This document shows, in pieces, positions 31,502 to 43,500 of a stretch of 64,000 bases of DNA. This stretch comes from Cordilura impudica (lineage: Eukaryota > Arthropoda > Insecta > Diptera > Scathophagidae). A program made the translations under genes and the position numbers. The stretch spans positions 101,442,107 through 101,506,106 of the forward strand of contig OY821517.1 of NCBI GenBank assembly GCA_963682025.1, in the 5' to 3' direction. The notes below the pieces were generated by a model. It did no database searches. It saw only the letters and a program-made list of their open reading frames with translations, and was not told the DNA's origin. Every line of letters begins with the position of its first letter. Position 1 is the first letter of the stretch.

Positions 31502-33266
31502 TTAATTTTTATGGTATAATTCAAAACATTCACCAACACAAAGAGGTGGTGCATTTGGGCAAGTTTTACATCTATACGATGTTTCTTTGCGGATTTTAGC
31601 TTTAGTGCATTGCCTACATCTTAGAGAAGCACTCTTTCGTTTCTTTCCTTCAGGTACAGGAATTTTTTCGATGTAATGATTTGCATCTAAAGTTGAATCA
31701 TTTTGTTGATTTTGATTGGAAACACTACCGTAAGTAGGGCCTTTGAATACGAAATCTTTTCCACTTTTGATTGTTATTGGTATATCTAGCATTCTTTTTA
31801 TAAGATCTTCTCTAAACTCAATAAAAGATAGCTTAGATGTAGTTATCTTTTTGTATAAATAGTAACAGTTCCACACTGCTATATCAAGAAAATGAAACAT
31901 AAGTTTCTTGTACCAACGAACTGTTTTCTTGGGAGATGAATAGTAAGATACCATTTGATCTGATCGATCGATTCCACTCATAAAATTTGTATATCTGTCA
32001 ATTTCCTGTGGTTTCTTTATGTGCTTACCAAACTTGTTTATAACATCAATCATTTTTGGATGGTACGCTGTTGTTATACAGGTTACTTCACGTTTATCCT
32101 TCCATTTAGATACATATACTTTTCCTTGTCGCCCCCATATATGCTCTCCCTTCGCTAATTTTTTCTTTATGATATCCTTTGGGTTTCCTTTGCGATTGGA
32201 GCGAAGCGTACCAGTGGAAAGAGTTTTGTGAGCCAAAAGTGTGTTGCAAAGTTGTAAGCTATTATAAAAATTGTCCATAAAGATATGGTGGCCTTTGTTT
32301 AAATATGGCTGCATTAGCCGAACTACGAGCGATTCTAGTTTAGAGCATATTGAAGTTTCACATTTTCCCTGGTAGATTTCAACATTCAGAACGTAGCCAT
32401 CACTTGATGTTAACTCATAAAGTTTTATACCAAACTTAGCTTTTTTGCCTTTGATATATTGCTTAAATCTAAGACGACCTTTATATAGAAGCAGGGATTC
32501 ATCTAGTGAAAGTTCTTTTTCTGGTATATACGCAGCTTGAAAACTTGAAAGGAACAGGTTCAGTAAAGGACGAATTTTCTTAAGTTTACCAGTATCATCA
32601 ATTTCAGAAGCACAGCTGAAACAGCGTAGCAATTGCTGAAAGCGGCGGCCAGACATTGTAGCTGCAAATATTGGATTGTAATACAGCACACTGTTAGAAA
32701 AACATTTTTGGATTGATGGTACTTTTATCTGTCCCTGTAGCAAGCAGAGTCCTAGAAACTTTATCATTTCCTTTTCATCAGTTGGTCTGAACGTAGCATT
32801 TTTTACCATAAATATTTGTAGAATTTACAATATGCTTCAAAATTTCAGAATTAAATATTTTTTCAAAAACTTGCATAGGGGTTGCATTTCTCTCAATATC
32901 AATTTGAACACCACAGTTATTCGAATCAAAGTTAAAATCTGGAATTTCTTTAGTACTACTAACCCATTCGGAAACGGAGTCAACTTCACTATCGCTTTCT
33001 TCTTCCTCTTCTGAATTAGAATCTTCTTCACGACTAACAGAATTTGCAACAACTTCTTCCTTTCCTTGATATTCTACGCCTGTATCAGTTACATCTTCCA
33101 AGATATCATCATCTGATGGCTCATAGTTAGGATCGCTTCCAAATTCCCCATCATCACTAAATGGATTGTTCTCTCCATCAGATTCCAAAATTTCATTTTC
33201 GTCATCGGAGCACTCATTGAACATTTTTAAAATTCTTTCTCTATTTGCCTCAAATCGATCCACCAT
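31502..33266 (-). pseudogene. piggyBac transposase, one frameshift from intact
   Basis: DDE_Tnp_1_7 transposase for TTAA-specific cut-and-paste. Starts MVDRFEANRERILKMF (33266), with an acidic N-terminus. The frame changes once at an A-run near 32800-32815: six A's where five would keep frame. After this all hallmarks follow: the three catalytic Asp in LSLDESLLLYKGR, HIFMDNFYNS and MSGIDRSDQM, then a C-terminal Cys-rich zinc domain (CRQCTKAKIRKETSYRCKTC...CVGEC). Total about 590 codons, normal for the family. The homopolymer indel could be a real mutation or a sequencing error. Confidence 0.92.
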
Positions 33267-33494
33267 TTTTACAGCTATGGATATATAATAGTCAGAAAAT
33301 AATTTTGCACTTATTACTCTAAGAAATCTTACCTTCGCATTTACACTGTAACTCTCAAAAACTTTAATATATTTGTTTTTTTATATTACTTTTACTTACA
33401 ATATTTTTAATTTAATTTTATTTTTTACACTTAAAATTTTTGTGCTTACAACTCGACACTTCATTAGCTACTGAAAAAATATGTATGAAAACTA

Positions 33495-33756
33495 GACGGC
33501 ATTAACCGTCCTGTTATTCCAAGAAGTAATTTTTTTTTTCATACGTAACCGTAAAAAAAATTTAAAAAAAACTTACTTGTGTGGGACATAGAGACGTAAG
33601 ACTTGGTTTTTATATTGACACAATAATTACATATCCCAATAAATATTCGCATGTGGCGACGACAATAGCCGTCTTATCATGAAAGACTACGATATAAATG
33701 ACGGCATATGCCGTCGTGTCACATTAGAATTCATGTGCTTGACGGCATATGCCGTC
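33495..33756. repeat. piggyBac right subterminal palindromes
   Basis: GACGGCATTAACCGTC at 33495, a variant at 33658-33673, and perfect GACGGCATATGCCGTC at 33700-33715 and 33741-33756. Confidence 0.75.
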
Positions 33757-33776
33757 CTTGTCAGCGAAAGGGTTAA

Positions 33777-34531
33777 AATATAAATTAATACATTTTTCCT
33801 GACTTCTTTTTACCGGTATTCAGTGATTGTGAATTCTTTGCTAAAAAGAAGTTTTATATTGATGGTTTAACAATGACTATTATCGTTTTACTACTCGGGT
33901 CTGAAAGGGCTAAGAAGGTAAAATTTTGCCGTGAATTGCAATATTGCCATCAACTGCAAAGGGAGCGAAAAAAATAATTATTTGTTAAAGCAATAAGGAT
34001 TTATTTTTACAAATAACGCATGCCATACCTTAAACAAATTATTTTGATTTTATCTTTATCCCTTTGTTAATAAAATCTAAATTAAATTAAAAGTTAAATA
34101 TAAATTTGATTTAATTAATTTAAATTAATACGTAACTTTTGAAGAATAAAATATTTTCCAATGACAATTTAAATCAAAAACTATTTCGAACAGTCAGTAA
34201 TTTCCAATAGTTGAAATTAATATCTATACGTTAGAAAACTTATTTTAATTTCATACAAAAAGAAGGCACTTTTTTGTGTGTGTAAAATTTTACATAAAAA
34301 ATTTAGCATTAATATATGGACAACATTTGTAATAGAACAGTTTGCTACCAATTGATACAACTCTGCGTCTGTCACTTGCAACGAACTTAACTCGTTAGTT
34401 TTTTTTTTGTACGAAACGCACTTGTTGATTTTATTTGCCCGCACTAAAAGCGCATATTTAATTTTAGTTTTGAATAAAATATTGTAGTTTAATTTCAAAT
34501 CTAAAGACTTTTATAATAACATTGAGTCGTT
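33777..34531. other. Intergenic region upstream of the plus-strand host gene
   Basis: AT-rich. It presumably contains the promoter and 5' UTR of the gene starting at 34532. GGTCTGAAAGGGCTAAG near 33898 is an imperfect inverse match to AACCCTTTTAGACCT near 30710, possibly ends of an older TTAA-type element. No open frame with a recognisable domain. Confidence 0.4.
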
Positions 34532-37500
34532 ATGGATGTTACACCAAAATTACAACGGAAATCATCGTTGTCTTTAACAACGCGTCTAAATCAAAAAAGA
34601 CACAGTGGTAAGTGTTGTTATAGTTTAAAAAAAGAAGGGATGAACGAAAATTAATTTAATTCAAAATCCATTTTATAGCATCACCACAAAATCGCATGAA
34701 AACATCCACCTCCAATGGTTATATAGATTCTCGCGACTACAATGTAAATTTTGAAGACCTACAACGTTCTCCCTCAGTGATTTCAATATGTTCAGACGGC
34801 GGCATTGAGTGTACACCTCCTCACAAGAAAATCATGATGAGTTTGGATGATAGCTTGGACTATTCACCTAAAGTATTTGACTCTAGTTTTTCACCGTCAT
34901 GCTTGCCGTCTCAGACATTGGCAATCGATAGTCCTGAAGTGGGTTGGAAATGGAGTCGTAATGCTGCTTGTGGCAGAGGTGAGGGAAGATTTGGTTTTAA
35001 GGATTCTCCTTCAACGCGTACTCCTGATTCAGCTTATGCTGCTGATAGTAGTTTTGCTTCAGCTGGGTCCAGTAGTACGGAACATACAATGAATGTACGC
35101 ACACGCAGTGACCGTTTGGCCTACGAATCACGACGAGAACAACGAAAAGTGTTGGAACAAGAATTACGTAGAGTAGAAAAGACACGGGCGGACGAAAAAC
35201 TCAAACAGCGTTGTGCAAAGTTACAAGAACAACTGAAAAGCGCTGGAACGCAAAAATCTAGCCAAAATACAACAGGCAGCACCAGCAGCTACAGAACATC
35301 AAGCAACTGTTTATCCTTGGATATCGAGAAGATTACTCAAACTTCATCTGTTGGCTCAATTTCGAAAACAGCGTCCACAGTAATAATGGTGACACCAGAA
35401 AAACCAGAGAAACAAGACACGTTACATGATTTTTTTAATGATTCCGATTCAGATTGCTTCCTTTTGGCAGCCACTCAAGAAATCGAATCACAAATGGATG
35501 TTAATACACAACCTGCCTTTGTCAACGTTACAAGATCCTCTAACAAAACTAAATCACCAACAATTTCACCTTTACTCGATTGTGATAATTTGCCTCATGC
35601 TAGTTCAGCTCCTGCTGCTACAACAACACCAAATCATACACCCACTACCTCCAGCTCGAACAAAAATGACACTAAAGAGAAACGTTCCTCGTTCTATATG
35701 AAATTTCTAGAAGATGATTGCCCAGACGATTGGTTTGTCTCTCTGGATGAAATTATTTTACAAGCTACGAAAACAACGAAACCTAGAACCTCTTTGCAAC
35801 GTTATAAATCAATGCCAACAGAAACTGCCACAAATGCTGCGGTCCCTGTCAGTGGCATAGCTCATAATACTAATTCTAATTTACATTCTAAGAAAAATTT
35901 AAATTCTCGTTTGGCAAATGCCGCTGAAGATACTGTGGCATCATCTTCATCAAACATCTCCAGAATGAAAAGGCATTCGAGTACACATTCATTGAGTCCT
36001 GTCAATGCAAACTGTAAGTTGTAATTTTGAATTCATGGAAATTTATTTAAGAAATTTTTATTAGTTGGTCCCAACAAATTCAAAATACATAACTTTTTTT
36101 AAACACTGAAATAGTATCTAGACAAGTAAGACAAATATTTCAAACGAATACATTTCTGTTGCGATTGAGGCCATTCTTTACGTTTTAACCTTCCGATTAG
36201 TGATTCTCCAGTTGGCCTTAAAATAGTGAAAAGGTCCACAGGGAGCTTTAACAAATTGTATGGTATTTTGCTTGATGGGATGTGTTTTGATCGGTTTGAT
36301 TGTTAATTTTAGATTATATAAAGCAGGGCTGTGGAGTCCGAGTCGGAGTTGTGGAGTCAGAGTCGCGGTGTTTTTATTTTAAAAATTTCAGCGAATGGAG
36401 TCGGAATCGGAGTTGGAACTTTTATTTGAAGACTTCACAGCCTTGATATAAAGTAATATTAAAATACATCAGAAACTGAAATAAATCATTATTGTGATGC
36501 TTCTTGCTGATTATGCAGTTCGTGTGTGTGTGCACGTATTGCAATGTTGAATGCTCAGCACAAACTGCTTTGTTGCAAGTAAAGCAATAAATTCTGGTTT
36601 TCAATGGCGTTCGTACTCCACACGACATTACTAGAATGATGGCCGTTTTGATCGAGGCGCAAAAGGGGATGTAGTTCCTGCTGTTGGTCTTGCTAACACC
36701 TACAAGAACAAAAAATATTTAGTTTTTCCACTTTTGCGAATCCTGGTATAGCTCGTAATACGTCATTGGAGGCTCTTTCTTCAATATTAAGCATTACTTA
36801 TTGTGTCGTAAGCAATTGCAATAATGAACGTTGCGTATCAATTTTTTTAAGGCTTAATTTCATTATATATGATAAATGCTGCTAATGCGCAATATCTACC
36901 ATATTGTGGAACATTGCAAGAAGCCAGCGGTTTGTTGGTCGTTTGCAAGAATATGTGCCAAGCATCTGGTCCATTATATCCGACCCGGATTTATAAGAAT
37001 GGTAATCAAGAGTAACAATGGACATCCCTTTTTCAATTGTGTCTATATCGCAAGTATAGTGCATTGTAGTCAGCAAAATTACAGCTTTATTTTTTCAGGA
37101 ACTCACGTGGTACAAATGTTTTATTTGAGCGTATTGCTCAAACAAATGCAGTTTTCTCCCTCATCAATATATGCACCACATCCAACGTGGAGAAAAAGTT
37201 GTCAGCATAAATCACATATCTTTCCACTAATTGATACACAACATTCTGCCCTTGACCAGGCAACTTCCAGAGTAAATCATTCCTTTGAGGAGATAAAATG
37301 ATTTCGAATCGCAGCCACCATATTCTGTACTTGGCTGGCTCAGACGGATTGTGCAAACTGTGTGCGGCCTCTATATGGGAATAATTGCTTGACCACGGTC
37401 AGCGAATCATGCGGGATGTAAGCTGCTGCCAAATTGGCTTGCTACATTTGTCAAACATCGTCAATAGCAGCAGATTTACTGTTGATTAATCGCTCCCGTC

Positions 37501-40500
37501 GCGTATTTTTCAAAGCGAATGAATTTTTTTTATGAGCATAAATCGTATGATAATGCGGTTTTTTATATTAAGAGCATGGGTTGGGCCCCAAAGTTCCTTA
37601 GCAGGCTCATTATTCGATTTAGACAGCCCAGCATACATAACGATAGCCAAAAATGCATCGAACTCTTTTAGCGTCATTGTTTTCCATTCCTTTTTCTTCG
37701 TAGGATTTGCCGAATTCTATACAGTTGTTACTTCACTGGCTTTTCGATTGGTTTTCCATATGATAGTATACTCCATATCTTCGGTGATTAGCGTGCGGAA
37801 TATGGTGTAGGGATCATAAAGCGCCCCGGTAGGTGAGTAGGTAGCGTACTCGCCTATCATGCGAGGGGTCGTGGGTTCGATTCCCACCAGAGCCTTTGGT
37901 CTGTCGCTGCAAAAAAAAAAAATGAACACACTCCCTCTTTCCTCCTTAAACCTATTTTCCTGAGATCAACACAATGCACTGCATTTGTAGGGGGCATCCC
38001 CTGAGTGTTGATTAATTAACAAAAAAAAAAAAAATGTGTCTTTCACTGGCATTCAATTGAAAAAAGACATACAGGTAAAAAACAAAAACACAATTCCACA
38101 AAACTCGTAGGGACCTTTTCGCTAATCCATGTACTAAACGTCATTATAATATTGCTCGTATCGCTTCCAAACCAGCATTAATCGATTCAACACACTTTTC
38201 ATGGAATACATGTACCGTTCGGGTATTCAACCGTTTGTTTTAACTTTAAAAAAGTTCATTATACCTCTCACGGTAGTGATGTGAATTTGTATTACTCCAG
38301 AAAGCATACATATATGAGAGTGGCACAAGATATAGATACTGCATCTTATGGAGTGAAACAGATGGGAAACGAGGCTGTGATGAGATATGTTCAATAATAT
38401 AACCTTATTTAACCGAGTTAGACAAAAAGAGAACTCATGATACCGTTAGCCTTTTTTGTGACAGCTGCGCAGGCCAGAATCGGAATAGGGCATTTATTTC
38501 GATAACAGCATTTTTTTTTGAAAAGTTCAAGTTTTGTTACTAGTATTGAAGAAAGATTCTTATACCATGATGCCAATTGATTCGGTACATAGTACAGTGA
38601 CATCTTTTATCAAATGAAGAACCATATGGTATCCTTAAAATGGGCAGCTTTAATACGTAACTCACGCACCAGTCCAAAAAATTACGAAATTCGATGCATA
38701 GAATTCTTCGAATTCCGAGATTGGAAGTTATTCTCTCAAGTATTTCTACATTCTACAAATAAAGTTACGGCTGCTTCGAAAATAGTGAAACCAAGACGAT
38801 TAATAGGAGTACTTTATTTCAGAAAAAAGGTGTTTTAATATGGACCGAAACAATGGTACAAAGAAAAACTAAAAATATTTAAAAAAAAAAAACAAGTAAG
38901 AAAATTATAGTCGGTCTAGCCCGACTATACGATACCCTATACCATGGTTTAGAGACCCTATCTCTCAGGCCCAACGAAAAGGATAGAGAAAAAAAGCATA
39001 AACCAAATTTGAGTGGCATTTTTATTAATTTTTTTCGCTGCAGATATGAAAAAGTTCATATCGGGTGCTATATTTATATGGGGACTAGGTCGAAAAATGG
39101 ACCGATCCTGACCATACTTAGTAAAGTCACTTATATTTTGAAAAAATATACACAAACCAAATTTGAGGAAAATCTGTGCAATATTTTTGTTTTTTTTTAT
39201 AGATTTAAGTGAAGATCGGGAAGTAGCTCTATATGGGGCCTATGACTAAGAATTGTCCTATAGGGATTTTTTTGGACTACTGATTAATGGATACAATAAA
39301 CACGTACAAACCCATTTTGACTAAGATCTATGTGATAGTTTGGATCTTATGGCAATTTATGTTGATTTCATAGTGGTCATTTGTATGGGTACTAGGTGTG
39401 AACATGGACCGATTTTCACCAATTTCAATAGCATTCATCCTATGGCCGATAAAAGCTTATATACCAAATTTCATCAAAATATATTCATATTTGCGACCTG
39501 TAGTTTGATTACAAGGTTTACATGGACACACAGACGGACGGACGGACATCGCTAAGTCGGTATAATAAAAGATGCGTCTAGGTCAAATATTTTTGGTAGT
39601 TACAAACAGCAGCACAAAGTCATTATACCCAAACCACATATTGTTATAGTATATAAAAAATAAATAATCTCTGCAAACTCTTTAAAAAATTTATAATTCC
39701 TGAACTATATCACAACGAGTATATTCAAATGAACTGCATCAAAAATGTTAGATACATTGGCAGAAACTGACAATGAAGATGAAACCGTTTTAAGTGACTA
39801 ATATTTTTTTTTAATAAGAGTTTATTATTATTTTTTTAAGTACTAGTTTATTAAAAGCAGTATGTGTATTAAAAGAAAATTTTATTTAAATATATTTAAA
39901 TGTCTTAAAATTCATTCCTATTTTTAAATACCTTATTATACAGCATAATAATCTAACCCATAAAAACAAAGTTTTTATTAAAACTCTTTCTTTCTTTATG
40001 CATATGAGGTTTGAATCTCTCCGTGACTGTGTGTGATTTTGCGTGACTATTTTTAAATTAACATGTCTATGGACCAAGTTTCAGATTGATTGGATGAGGA
40101 AAAATGGGGTTTAAATCACTCCGTGACTGTGCGTGACTGTGTGTGACTATCTTAAAATTAATCTTTGGCCACGACAAGCCTATGGACAAAGTTTAGATCG
40201 ATCGGATGAGGGGAAATAGGGTTAAAATCACTTCGTGACTGTGCGTGACTATGCGTGACTGTGTGTGACTATCTTAAAATTAATCTTTGGCCACAACAAG
40301 TCTATGGACAAAGTTTCAGATCGATCGGATGGCTCCCCAAAATTAATCTATAGTCCCAACAAAACTATGGGCCAAGTTTCAGGTCAATTGGATGAGGGGA
40401 ATGGGGTTGCCCCATGGCAGACAGACAGACAAACAGACGGAGAGTATGAGTTAAAAAAGTTTAAAAATTATCGTAACCGCCAATACCACGAACAGTCGAC

Positions 40501-43500
40501 TCTTAGCATGCTTGCGAAAAGTATCGTACGCGCCATTTTCCTTTTAAACATTAATAAATGCAAAACATTAATGGTCTTATTATGAAGCTAGCATTTAATA
40601 ATATTGTTACCGATTTAAATTCAAATAAAGTATTACACTGCTTAACGAAAAACTAATAAAAAACCTCTCCTCTAAAATTTGCCTTGTGTCGCTTAGGATA
40701 TAATCACAAATTGGGCTCGAATTATTTATTTCTGTTATTGTTGATAGCTTATTTATAATTCTTTTGAAGCAACCAATTTTTATACCCTATACCACTATGT
40801 GGTTTGGGTATAATGACTTTGTGCTGCTGTTTGTAACAACCAAAAATATTTGACCTAGACCCATCTTTAATTATACCGATCGAATCAGAATCACTTTTTG
40901 AGTTGATTTTACAATGTCCGTCCGTCCGTCTGTGTGTCCATGTAAACCTTGTAATCAAACTGCAGGTCGCAAATATGAATATATTTTGATGAAATTTGGT
41001 ATATAAGCTTTTATCGGCCATGGGATGAACGCTATTGAAATTGGTGAAAATCGGTCCATGTTCAGACCTAGCCCCCATACAAATTACCCCTATGAAATCG
41101 ACATAAATTGCCATAAGATCCAAATTGTCATATAGATCTTACTCAAATTGGGTTTGTATGCATTCATTACATCCATTAATGAGTAGTCCAAAAATGATCC
41201 CCTTGGCCCCATATAGATTGCTTCCCGATCTTCACTTAAATCTATTAAAAACAAAAATATTGCACTGATTCTTCTCAAATTTTGTTGGTACATATTTTTG
41301 CAAAATACAAGAGATTTTACCAAACATGATCAGGATTGGTCCATTTTTGGACCTAGTCGCCATATAGATATAGCATCCGATATGAACTTTTTCATATCTG
41401 CAGTCAAAAAAATTAATAAAAATCCCACTCAAATTTGGTTTTTGCTTATTTTCTATGTCCAGTTAGTTGGGCCTAAGAGATAGGGTTTCTAAACGCATGG
41501 TATAGGGTATCGTATAATCGGTCCAGACCGACTATAATTTTCTTACTTGTTCTTACTGTGATCGTCGAATTTTTGTTCTATATCAATTATTACTAGCAGA
41601 TTCAAGCGCTCGAAATTCGAGTGCAATTTTTAGGCAGCTTTATTTTTCAACTTAGCCAATTCACAAACCAACAATTTTATGGTTTATTATTATTGTGAAT
41701 GAAAATAACAAACTCATTAACAAATTTAATAAAACACACATAGCATATGTATAATTTTATGTATGTGTTAGTAGCAAATTTAAATGCAATTTACTCAAAA
41801 TAAAGGAAAAAAAATTTTTAAATCTGTAAATCTGCAAAACGGCTGAAGAGAAATACCTTTAAAATAATATACGTTTGGTCAAAATCGGGATAAAACGGTA
41901 GAACAAAACATCTGTCACAAGAAATCGCCTAGCCTATTAATATTATAGATACCAAGGCATTTTATTTGTCTCACTTTCTGTATTATATCACCGTTTATTA
42001 CAAAGTTTGCATTGCTAGCCATATTTCTTTCTATTATTTTTGTTTTCTGTTCATTTAGTTTTAATTTATTAATTTTTAACTATATATTAATATTTTTATA
42101 TCCTGTGTCATATTGTTTTGACATTGATTTTCGTTATCTCTTTCCATGTCTATTATAGAGTATCATCCGCATATAAAATTATTTCACATTTTGTTAATAT
42201 GTTAGCATATCATTTATATATATATACTAAATAACAATATTGATCCCTGTGGAAGACCAAAATATTTTCAATTGAATTAGATTTATTACCATTAACTTTT
42301 GGAATTGTTCATACACATTTTTCTCCATAGTAGAGCCACTTTGTCCTTTTTTTCGAGACTTTCTGCTCCTCCTTCGAAGACATGACTGTACCGATTGTAC
42401 CATGATTCAAACACCAAACCGCTTTATGATTCATAAGAAAAATTAGTCATAGAATTTGCGAGAGACTTGAATGCATTGTTTATTGATGACAAAATTATTA
42501 CCTGAGCTTGGAAGAGTTGAGTGAGATGGCCCAGCAACTCTGTTTTACAATTTTGTCGTCACACTTTTTATTAAATAATCCTCTTCGACACTCTGGCTCG
42601 CGGGTATAAAATGTAAAAGTACTAATATACTGTCACTTTGCGCACTTAAATACATTAGAAGGGAACATTTCCAAATAATCAAGTGAATAAAAGGGACAGC
42701 GTTGTAGGTAAGCGCTGTCGATCCATCCTACAAATTTCAAATATTCTGATAGGTCTTGACAAATATACGTGCTACTTCGAAAATAATCGTGTGTATTTAA
42801 ATATACTTAAATATACTCGAAATTCGAGTGCAAATTCTAGAAAAATTTTGTTTGTTCATTTAATAAAGACCATAAAGGTATGCTTCACAATTCAACTGAT
42901 TTTAAATGAAGAAAACAAATTCAACACATTAACACAAACACATTAACAAATTTAAAAATTTAATAAACACACACAGCATTGTATAATTTTATGTATGAGT
43001 TACTATCAACTTTAAACGATCATAACTTCAAAACAATATTCCAGACGATGCAAATCTGTAAATCTGCGTAGCAGCTAAATAGAAATACCTTTTAAATGAT
43101 AAATTTTTTTGTCAAAATCGGGGTAAAACTGTGAAACTTACATCGGTCACAAGAAATCGCCTTGCCTATTAATATTATAGATGTACGTTACGAACATAAT
43201 TTTTTGACAGTATACAAGAAGATTAGGATAAACTACAGCGAAAATACTAATAATACCATCCAAAACTTTTCAAAAAACAATAAGAAATTAGCAAAATTAA
43301 AATCATCAACCACCTTTCTGATAAAGTGTAAACAAGTAGGTATAATACCAAACTTTATTCGTAGAGCTATTATAAATAAAATAATAATTATTGATGCAGA
43401 TAGCAGTTTTTGAATATAAGCCCTCGATATACAATATCTTCAAGACAAATAACCAAATCGCGCCAAATTTGGGAAAAGACCTTAAGAGACATATTTATAA

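Larger units (their letters stand above)
31071..33772 (-). mobile_element. piggyBac-family DNA transposon, nearly intact
   Basis: 2702 bp flanked by TTAA at 31067-31070 and 33773-33776. Terminal inverted repeats are CCCTTTCGCTGACA. Both ends contain subterminal copies of a palindrome related to GACGGCATATGCCGTC. One transposase gene lies on the minus strand. The left TTAA overlaps the SINE-like element's target-site duplication, so piggyBac arrived after it. Confidence 0.95.

Noticed and set aside
37823..37894. Candidate functional tRNA gene
   Set aside because: The T-arm and anticodon stem are good, but the acceptor stem has two mismatches and the sequence continues into an A-tailed SINE body.
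37717..37929. Minus-strand frame with GIEPTTPRMIGEYATYSP
   Set aside because: It is the reverse translation of a tRNA-derived SINE; such GIEPTTP-type peptides are a common artefact of tRNA-like DNA.
40010..40442. CRISPR-like array of regular repeats
   Set aside because: Units are contiguous and imperfect without unique spacers, the context is a fly intron, and it ends in a CAGA microsatellite.
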